From: Elusimicrobiales bacterium
GTDB lineage: Bacteria > Elusimicrobiota > Elusimicrobia > Elusimicrobiales > UBA9959
NCBI GenBank assembly: GCA_026416895.1
Contig: JAOAEH010000083.1
Coordinates: 1-5,008 of the forward strand
DNA length: 5,008 bases
Reading direction: 5' to 3'
Position numbers and translations under genes: made by a program. Under the pieces are notes generated by a model. The model was not told the DNA's origin. It worked only from the letters and a program-made list of their open reading frames with translations, and did no database searches. Below, one piece after another: positions 1 to 5,008 of the stretch. The stretch's first letter is position 1. Every line of letters starts with the position of its first letter.

Positions 1-1842
1 AGAAGTTCTTTTAATCCTTATTCTATTGCAATAAGTTTTGCAAACAATTATAAAGATACAAAAGCAACAGTAAGAAATTTACAACCAAATCAAAGATATT
101 ATTTTAGAGTTAAAGCAAGAAATGGTAATGATATTGAGACAGCTTACAGTAATGTTGTGTCAACAATAACTGTTGGAAATATTGTTAATCTTAGGGGTAT
201 GGCTCTTTCAACTGATTCTATAAAATGGATGTGGAATCCAGCAGGGGGTGCTACTGGTTATGAGGTATATGAGTATAAAATTATAGAAGATCCAAACGAT
301 CCAATATTTAGATCTACAATTGAAGCTTCAGTTTTAATTGCTACCACTTCATATAATTACTACACTTGGACAGGATTAACTCCAAATTCACCTTATCAAA
401 TCAAAGTTCGTTCTTTTAAAAATGATAGTGATACTGGATGGATTACTGTTTTTGGTCCTTTTTCTACTTCTACTATTGTCCATACACTTTCTGCTCAACC
501 AAAAGAGTTAGGAACAAATTCTTTTAGTGAGATTACTACTGGAAGTATGAAAATTAGTTGGGATGCAAATGGAAATTCTACAACTACTTTGTATTTACTT
601 GAAGTTTCTAATGATGATAAATTTAATGAAGTTAGAAAATTTAATATTGAAACAGAACCTGAGTTATTTCCTTATATTTCATATATAGTTAGTGGTCTTA
701 AACCAAATACTAGATATTTTGCAAGAGTATATTCTATTAATAATGATGATATAATAAATCCATTACCAGCTAATCTAGGTTCGAAATATACATTAGCTCA
801 ACCACCACCGAGAGTTTATGTTAGCTCCGTTTCTATGAAAGGAGTTGTGGTTAGTTGGGAGACTGGAGATAATCCATCTTATACTGTTTATAGAATAAGA
901 GCTACAAGTACTACCTTTGATTCTTCATCGGTTATAACAGTTGTTGATTTTGGAGTTGGTTTTACAGGTAATAGTTATCTTGTAAAAGGTTTGTGGTTAA
1001 ATACAAGTTATTATTTTGATGTAGCTGCAAGAAATATGGAAAATGTTGAAACTTTTTCAGTTCAAACTGTAACACCAGCATTTATTTCTGCTAGTATAGT
1101 TGGGGTTCCAAAAGGAGCTATAGGTAATGAAATTATTCCTGGAGAGGAAAATATTATTAATGGGATACTTAATGATGGAAGAAGTGTAAATTTAAAGTTT
1201 GATAAAGGTACTTTTAATAAAATACAACCTATAGCAATAACTTCTCTTTCTGAATCCCAATTATACTCTTTAACTGGCTCTAGTAATCCTTGTGGTTATA
1301 CTTTTAATGGAAGCACAATAGCTTTTGGTATATATTCTAATGAACAACCATATTTACCTGTAGAGTTTAAATTTAAATATTTTCCATCTGAAGCATTTGG
1401 AAGCACTGGTATTTCTGCAAATAAAAATAAAGTGTCTCTTGCACGTTATAACATTCAAACAGGACAGTGTTTACCTGTTGAAACAAAAGTTAATGAACAG
1501 TATATGGAAGTTGTATCACGTCTGAATCATTTTAGTATATATCAACTTGTAATGATAAATCCTACTACTTCTCTTTCAAATGTAAAAATTTTTCCAAATC
1601 CCTTCTATCCAAATAGATCTGGACAAGGATATATAACTATAATAAATCTTCCTTCAGATGCTAAGCTAACTTTTTATACTTTAAGCGGAGTAAAGGTTTA
1701 TGAAACTTTAGTAAATTCAAATGGTACTGCTTATTGGGATGGGAAAAATTCAAAAGGTCAGTTTGTTGGGAGTGGTATTTATTTTTGTTTGATTGAGTCT
1801 AAGTATGGTAAAAAAATATTAAAGTTGGCTATAGAAAGATGA
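1..1842 (+). CDS. Fn3-repeat exported surface protein with FlgD/T9SS-like C-terminal module (5' partial)
   Basis: The frame is open from the first base, so 613 C-terminal residues are visible and the start and any signal peptide lie to the left. A GTG at 157 could pass as a start but falls at the end of an Fn3 domain whose typical 'L-x-P-N-x-x-Y-x-F-R-V-x-A' strand is encoded before it (residues 27-39). Domains in order, in visible residues: tail of one Fn3 (1-55); three further Fn3-like units at about 62-165, 168-266 and 270-360, each with a W in the early strand and a 'GL-x-x-N-(S/T)-x-Y' strand; a module of unknown type (about 363-520) ending in 'NHFSIYQL'; and a C-terminal beta module (about 524-613) with 'NVKIFPNPF', 'FYTLSGVKVYE', 'WDGKNSKGQ', 'SGIYFCLI' and 'KKILKLAIER'. 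That last pattern is shared by FlgD-Ig-like and T9SS type A sorting domains. A surface-exposed or secreted adhesive or structural role is inferred; no catalytic motif is seen. The stop overlaps the next start by ATGA, so the two genes are probably one transcript. Confidence 0.88.
   Translation, partial: RSSFNPYSIAISFANNYKDTKATVRNLQPNQRYYFRVKARNGNDIETAYSNVVSTITVGNIVNLRGMALSTDSIKWMWNPAGGATGYEVYEYKIIEDPNDPIFRSTIEASVLIATTSYNYYTWTGLTPNSPYQIKVRSFKNDSDTGWITVFGPFSTSTIVHTLSAQPKELGTNSFSEITTGSMKISWDANGNSTTTLYLLEVSNDDKFNEVRKFNIETEPELFPYISYIVSGLKPNTRYFARVYSINNDDIINPLPANLGSKYTLAQPPPRVYVSSVSMKGVVVSWETGDNPSYTVYRIRATSTTFDSSSVITVVDFGVGFTGNSYLVKGLWLNTSYYFDVAARNMENVETFSVQTVTPAFISASIVGVPKGAIGNEIIPGEENIINGILNDGRSVNLKFDKGTFNKIQPIAITSLSESQLYSLTGSSNPCGYTFNGSTIAFGIYSNEQPYLPVEFKFKYFPSEAFGSTGISANKNKVSLARYNIQTGQCLPVETKVNEQYMEVVSRLNHFSIYQLVMINPTTSLSNVKIFPNPFYPNRSGQGYITIINLPSDAKLTFYTLSGVKVYETLVNSNGTAYWDGKNSKGQFVGSGIYFCLIESKYGKKILKLAIER
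1570..1839 (+). other. C-terminal sorting/anchoring-like module of the Fn3 protein
   Basis: This stretch encodes about 90 residues at the extreme C-terminus. The order of motifs is 'FPNPF' near its start, then a 'L-x-F-Y-T-L-S-G-x-x-V' strand, then 'W-D-G-x-N-x-x-G-x-x-V-x-S-G-I-Y', and a closing basic-hydrophobic strand 'KKILKLAIER'. FlgD-like Ig folds and T9SS type A C-terminal domains share this layout. In known T9SS proteins the module directs transport across the outer membrane and is recognised by PorV. The next gene is a PorV/PorQ-type barrel, which favours a sorting role, but the sequence alone cannot separate sorting from a plain structural Ig-like cap. Confidence 0.6.
1839..1842 (+). 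other. ATGA stop/start overlap (translational coupling)
   Basis: The TGA stop of the Fn3 protein (1840-1842) overlaps the ATG (1839-1841) of the barrel gene. The bases before the ATG (1833-1838, AGAAAG) are purine-rich but sit directly against it, and there is no Shine-Dalgarno sequence at normal spacing. Translation of the barrel gene therefore probably depends on ribosomes finishing the upstream gene, which would tie the amounts of the two proteins together. Confidence 0.7.
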
Positions 1843-2840
1843 ATAGAATTATATTTTTATTAATTATCTTTTGTGTTGATATTAATAGTACTGAATATTT
1901 TAATGATAAAGCACGAGGAATTACATCTGGAGATTTTTTAAATCTTGATATAAGTCCTAGAGTTCTAGCTTTAGGTGGAGTTCAAACTTCTATAGTAGAT
2001 GATGCTTCTTCTATAATTTTAAACCCTGCAGGTTTAATAGAAATAAATAATTTTTCTATTTTTCTTTCTAGAACTAGATATGTAGCTGATATTAATTATA
2101 ATTTTATGTCTTATGCTCAAAGGATTTCATATGATAGTGTTATTGCAGTATCTGCTTTTAATGATGATATTGGGAATTTAGAGTATACTGATATAAATCA
2201 AAATATTTTAGGTAATTTTTCACCTTCAAATACTGTTATAGGAGTAGGTTATTCGAGAGGAATAACAGAGTTTTCTGATAGAGAGACAGATGTTAGTATT
2301 GGAGTGGGTTATAAATATATTCGTTCAAAAATTTATAATACTGATAACGCTACAGCATTTGATTTAGGGATAAATGTATATAAGTTTACTTATATTCCTT
2401 ATAAACTGTCTTTTTCTGTTCAAAATCTTGGTAGTGGGCTTAGATATGATCAAGAATCAGTTCCCTTGCCTATGAAATTTAGAATAGGATCTGTTATATA
2501 TCCATTTCCTTCTATTTTGTTTGGAATAGATTTTGTATGGCCTAATAATGATAATTATTATATAAATTTAGGTTCTGAACTTAATATAAAAGGCGGTGAG
2601 AATTTCTTTTTCTCTTTAAGAGGTGGTTTTAATACATTAAGAGTTAGGAATAGTTTAGGAGGTTTTTCTTTTGGTTTTGGTGTTTTGATAAAATTTTTAT
2701 CGATTGATTATGCTTTTGCTTCTATGGGGGAACTTGGAAATACAAGTTTAATTTCGATATCTTTTGATTTTCCTTTGAAAGAACCTGTTTTTGATAGAGA
2801 GGAGAAATCTATTTATAGGAAGTACAGAAGTCTTAAATAA
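1839..2840 (+). CDS. PorV/PorQ (UPF0164)-like outer-membrane beta-barrel protein
   Basis: The 333-residue protein is complete. It begins with a short signal peptide: basic 'NR', hydrophobic core at residues 4-13, likely cleavage around residues 16-18 after 'INS'. The family hallmark follows at residues 37-66, 'D-I-S-P-R-x-L-A-L-G-G-x-x-x-S-x-V-D-D-A-S-S-x-x-x-N-P-A-G-L', matching the 'ARALGMGGAYVAxADDAxAxxxNPAGL' type opening of PorV/PorQ proteins. Later features also fit: 'SFSVQNLGSGLRY' (191-203), 'LPMKFRIGSVI' (210-220), 'FSLRGGFN' (258-265), and the closing strands 'FSFGFGVLIKFLSIDYAFASMGELGNTSLISISFDF' pattern at about 276-311, with key residues D-Y-A-F, E-L-G-N-T and the terminal S-x-S-F-D-F. 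Alternating hydrophobic/polar strands throughout indicate an outer-membrane barrel. A charged tail of about 20 residues follows the last strand. Known PorV shuttles sorting-domain cargo in T9SS; PorQ and UPF0164 members elsewhere are less well understood. Coupling to the upstream Fn3 gene suggests it serves that protein. The start is fixed by the signal peptide and the ATGA overlap. Confidence 0.85.
   Translation: MNRIIFLLIIFCVDINSTEYFNDKARGITSGDFLNLDISPRVLALGGVQTSIVDDASSIILNPAGLIEINNFSIFLSRTRYVADINYNFMSYAQRISYDSVIAVSAFNDDIGNLEYTDINQNILGNFSPSNTVIGVGYSRGITEFSDRETDVSIGVGYKYIRSKIYNTDNATAFDLGINVYKFTYIPYKLSFSVQNLGSGLRYDQESVPLPMKFRIGSVIYPFPSILFGIDFVWPNNDNYYINLGSELNIKGGENFFFSLRGGFNTLRVRNSLGGFSFGFGVLIKFLSIDYAFASMGELGNTSLISISFDFPLKEPVFDREEKSIYRKYRSLK
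2833..2840. other. Convergent 3' overlap of two genes
   Basis: The eight bases TTAAATAA contain the TAA stop of the barrel gene on the + strand (2838-2840) and, read on the other strand, the TAA stop of the folate gene (2833-2835). The two coding regions therefore meet tail to tail with no spacer. Transcripts that run past their stops are antisense to the opposite gene. Confidence 0.9.
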
Positions 2841-4476
2841 GTTCTCGTAAATATATACGCTTTTTGTTTTTTAGAATTGATAAAATATCTCCACACAAAT
2901 ATAAACTTCCACATATAAGAGTATTTCCTTTTTTTATAGCTTTAGAAAATGCTGATTTTAAGTCATTTTCAATTGATACTCTTTTATCTTTTATTTCTAG
3001 TTTTTCTATTTCAAATGTTCGAGGTGAAAATGATTTTGTAATTATTATATTTTTAAAATTTTTTTCAAGTATAAATTTAAAACATCTTTTATAATCTTTG
3101 TCTTTCATAAAAGAACAAAGGCATGTTTTAAATTCATTCTCATCTATATTTAATAAAAGCATCTTTATAGATATAGGAGTATGAGCTCCATCTAATAATA
3201 TTTTTCTCCCTTTATAAAATATAACTTGTTTTCTTGCTTTAAGTTTTAATGGAAAAAAGGAACAATTTAGCTTTTTATCTAATATATTTTCTACTACCCA
3301 TTTTGAAAAATTGAAATTATATTTTATGGTGTCTATTTTTTGAAAATTTGGTGAAATATATAATTTTGCATTTTTTAATTTACATATTTTTCTTAGTGTG
3401 TCTATAACTATTTTATTATTTAAGGATGAAACAAATACATCTGATTTTTCTTTAATTATACCTGCTTTGTTTTTTGTTATTTCCTTTATGGTCTTACCTA
3501 AAAATTTTTTATGTTCTAATGTTATTTTGGTAAAAACTGCTTTTGTCTTTTTGAATATATTTGTAGCATCATTTAATCCTCCCATTCCAACTTCAATTAC
3601 TGAAAAATTAGGTTTTTTTTGTGAGAAATATTTTATAGCAATAATTGTCAAATATTCAAAAACAGAATGTATATATGCTGATTTTGAAATAATATCTTTA
3701 AAAATATTGGTAAACTCTTTTTTGGAAATCATTTTACCATTTATTGTGATTCTTTCCCTTATATCTTCTATATGAGGACTTATATAACATGCAGTGTAAA
3801 AACCATATTTTCTAAGTATTTTTTCAATATATAATGCTGTAGATGTTTTTCCAACTGAACCAGTTATGTGTATTATGTTTTTAAGTTTATTTTGTGGATT
3901 TCCTAACAATTTTAATGATTTTTTTATATATAAAGTATTAAAATCTTTTTTTGCTCTTGGTTTTAATGAGCTTAAAAATTCAATGATTTCATTGTAATCT
4001 GTGGGGAGTTTTATAATATAATTACTTTTTAAATTTTTTATTTCATCTTGAATTGAATTTGAAGTTTCAGGATCTTTTAATTTAGGATTTATTTCATATA
4101 ATGGTATCATAACAAAATTACGTTCAAGCCTTTTTGGATGTGGAATTTTTAAATAATTTGTTTTTATTATTTCATTACCATAATAAACTATATCTATATC
4201 TATTATTCTTGGCCCATTTTTAAAGATTCGTTTTCTACCTAGTTTTTTTTCTATTTTAAGTAATTTATAAAGCAGATTTTTTGGTGGGATTGATGTAGTT
4301 ATTTCGATAACACAATTTATAAAATATGGTTGATTAATATAATACATTGGTTGGGTTATATAAAATGATGATATTTTTTTTATCTTTACAAAACTACTAA
4401 GTATATTGATTGTTTTTTGAATATTTTGTATTCTATCTCCTAAGTTGGACCCTAGTGATAGATATATTGATGGCAT
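2833..4476 (-). CDS. folK/folC: Bifunctional HPPK (FolK) - dihydrofolate/folylpolyglutamate synthase (FolC) fusion
   Basis: One uninterrupted 547-residue ORF carries two folate enzymes. Residues 1-157 are HPPK, which transfers pyrophosphate from ATP to 6-hydroxymethyl-dihydropterin: 'LSLGSNLGDR' (6-15), 'NQPYFINCV' (48-56), 'GRKR' (80-83), 'GPRIIDIDIVYYG' (88-100, Mg-binding D93 and D95), and 'IPHPKRLERNFVMIPLYEI' (111-129). Residues about 159-540 are FolC, which adds glutamate to dihydropteroate and possibly to folates: an N-terminal helix ending 'LGNPQ' (191-195), P-loop 'TGSVGKTST' (205-213), 'YISPHIEDIRERITING' (231-247), 'EVGMGGLNDATN' (295-306), 'LEH' (320-322), 'NKAGI' (336-340), 'LDGAHTP' (428-434), 'DKD' (459-461) and 'GSLYLCGD' (523-530). 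E295, H322 and K337 keep the spacing I recall for E. coli FolC E146, H173 and carbamylated K188, so the FolC active site looks intact. Oddities are a Mur-like P-loop in place of GTNGKGS, 'GAHTP' for 'GAHNP', and a middle region about 20 residues shorter than usual. The start lies one base after the folP stop with no Shine-Dalgarno at normal spacing, and is fixed by the HPPK N-terminus. Confidence 0.93.
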   Translation of the reverse strand: MPSIYLSLGSNLGDRIQNIQKTINILSSFVKIKKISSFYITQPMYYINQPYFINCVIEITTSIPPKNLLYKLLKIEKKLGRKRIFKNGPRIIDIDIVYYGNEIIKTNYLKIPHPKRLERNFVMIPLYEINPKLKDPETSNSIQDEIKNLKSNYIIKLPTDYNEIIEFLSSLKPRAKKDFNTLYIKKSLKLLGNPQNKLKNIIHITGSVGKTSTALYIEKILRKYGFYTACYISPHIEDIRERITINGKMISKKEFTNIFKDIISKSAYIHSVFEYLTIIAIKYFSQKKPNFSVIEVGMGGLNDATNIFKKTKAVFTKITLEHKKFLGKTIKEITKNKAGIIKEKSDVFVSSLNNKIVIDTLRKICKLKNAKLYISPNFQKIDTIKYNFNFSKWVVENILDKKLNCSFFPLKLKARKQVIFYKGRKILLDGAHTPISIKMLLLNIDENEFKTCLCSFMKDKDYKRCFKFILEKNFKNIIITKSFSPRTFEIEKLEIKDKRVSIENDLKSAFSKAIKKGNTLICGSLYLCGDILSILKNKKRIYLRELI

Positions 4477-4480
4477 TTTA
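4474..4480 (-). other. folP stop / folK-folC start junction, one-base spacer
   Basis: Read on the minus strand the junction is TAA-A-ATG: the folP stop occupies 4480-4478 and the fusion gene ATG 4476-4474. The only GGA-like purine run upstream (minus strand GGAAAG, about 4497-4492) is about 15 bases from the ATG, too far for a normal ribosome binding site. Reinitiation after folP is the likeliest way the fusion gene is translated. Confidence 0.65.
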
Positions 4481-5008
4481 TGCTTTTAGTGCTTTCCAAA
4501 CTGCGAATGCTTGAAGTATTTCATATGTATCATGAACTCTAAATATATCAGCATATTCATATACATAAAGACAGCTTGCTATAGTTCCACTTACTCTTTT
4601 AGCTGGAATTTTTTCACCAGTTATCATTCCTATGAATGATTTTCTTGATGTTCCGATCATAATTGGAAAGCCAAACTTTTTAAATGATGATAAGTTTTTT
4701 AATATTTGAATGTTATGTTCAATTTTTTTACCAAATCCTATGCCGGGATCTATTATTATGTCATCATATTTATGTTTTAAAAGAAATTCTATTTTTTCTT
4801 TAAAAAACTCTTTTATTTCTTCAACTACATCACTATAGTGAGGGTCTATTTGCATATTTTGAGGCTCTCCTTTCATATGCATTATAATGACAGGTTTTTT
4901 GAATTTAAGAATTACTTCTATCATTTTTTCATTTCTTAATCCTGTTATATCATTTATAATATCTACCCCATTTTTTATAGCTTCAACTGCAACTTCAGGA
5001 TAAAAAGT
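4478..5008 (-). CDS. folP: Dihydropteroate synthase (5' partial)
   Basis: Dihydropteroate synthase joins 6-hydroxymethyl-dihydropterin pyrophosphate to p-aminobenzoate to give dihydropteroate; it is a cytoplasmic TIM barrel and the sulfonamide target. The 176 visible residues are the C-terminal two thirds. The frame stays open to the window edge, and the 28 codons before the first visible ATG (4924) are clearly DHPS ('TFYPEVA', then 'IINDITG' at visible 17-23), so that ATG is internal. Further motifs in order: 'MHMKGEPQNMQ' (43-53), 'DPGIGFGK' (87-94), 'GTSRKSF' (119-125, with the substrate-contacting S-R-K), 'KRVSGT' (137-142) and 'FRVHD' (156-160). The roughly 100 missing residues would include the 'NVTPDSFSDGG' and 'GxExTRPG' loops. 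No inactivating change is seen. It is the first visible gene of a folate block, with the FolK-FolC fusion one base downstream; the two neighbours supply its pterin substrate and use its product. Confidence 0.95.
   Translation of the reverse strand, partial: TFYPEVAVEAIKNGVDIINDITGLRNEKMIEVILKFKKPVIIMHMKGEPQNMQIDPHYSDVVEEIKEFFKEKIEFLLKHKYDDIIIDPGIGFGKKIEHNIQILKNLSSFKKFGFPIMIGTSRKSFIGMITGEKIPAKRVSGTIASCLYVYEYADIFRVHDTYEILQAFAVWKALKA

Noticed and set aside
157..159. GTG as the start codon of the Fn3 protein
   Set aside because: The frame is open upstream to base 1 and codes for a convincing Fn3 strand and turn (visible residues 27-52); GTG encodes an internal Val in 'NVVST'. The gene begins outside the window.
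1851..1877. Lipoprotein signal in the barrel protein (Cys12 after the hydrophobic core)
   Set aside because: The residues before the Cys are I-I-F, and Phe at -1 does not fit the lipobox (which needs G/A/S). A beta-barrel is expected to use an ordinary signal peptide.
2846..2872. Possible intrinsic terminator for the + strand operon (CGTA-6 bases-TACG followed by a T-rich run)
   Set aside because: The stem is only 4 base pairs with 2 G-C pairs, and the T-run is the complement of Lys codons in the end of folC. It is too weak to call by eye.
2864..3094. Small + strand ORF of 76 codons
   Set aside because: It is antisense to the conserved C-terminal part of the FolC domain, has no homology I recognise and no ribosome binding site; it is a shadow of the real gene.
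3398..3775. + strand ORF of 125 codons with hydrophobic stretches
   Set aside because: It lies entirely antisense to the conserved EVGMGG-to-KAGI region of FolC. The hydrophobic look comes from reading Lys/Asn-rich codons in reverse complement.
4922..4924. ATG as the start codon of folP
   Set aside because: The 28 preceding codons in frame encode conserved DHPS sequence (PEVA, INDITG), so this Met is internal and the gene runs off the right edge.

Overview
The window is AT-rich (roughly 30% GC by eye) and almost wholly protein-coding. It holds four genes in two convergent blocks, with two genes cut by the window edges. I see no RNA genes, insertion sequences, CRISPR arrays or intergenic spacers long enough to hold a promoter. 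The content is bacterial. A fibronectin-III surface protein with an 'NPF...'-type C-terminal module is followed by a PorV/PorQ-like outer-membrane barrel. Together with low GC this suggests a Gram-negative (diderm) lineage such as Elusimicrobiota (Endomicrobium-like) or an FCB-type relative. That placement is an inference from gene style only.

Left block, + strand (1-2840). The 3' part of a large exported protein runs from before base 1 to 1842. It has at least three full Fn3 domains plus the tail of another, then a module of unknown type, then a C-terminal module resembling FlgD-Ig-like and type IX secretion (T9SS) sorting domains. Its stop overlaps the start of the next gene by ATGA (1839-1842). 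That gene encodes a PorV/PorQ/UPF0164-type barrel of 333 residues. PorV is the outer-membrane shuttle for proteins carrying a C-terminal sorting domain in known T9SS. The coupled arrangement therefore suggests a cargo and its dedicated export partner.

Right block, - strand (5008-2833). A dihydropteroate synthase gene (folP), whose start lies beyond the right edge, is followed after one base by a single 547-codon ORF. This ORF joins a complete HPPK (FolK) domain to a complete but divergent FolC (dihydrofolate/folylpolyglutamate synthase) domain. Together they encode three consecutive folate steps: pyrophosphorylation of 6-hydroxymethyl-dihydropterin, condensation with p-aminobenzoate, and glutamylation. 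The fused enzymes catalyse the first and third steps, and the middle enzyme is the separate upstream gene.

The two blocks meet tail to tail with an 8-base overlap of their 3' ends (2833-2840) and no convincing terminator between them. Promoters for both blocks must lie outside the window. The most interesting points are the FolK-FolC fusion, its Mur-like P-loop and shortened middle, and the coupled Fn3 cargo/PorV-like pair.
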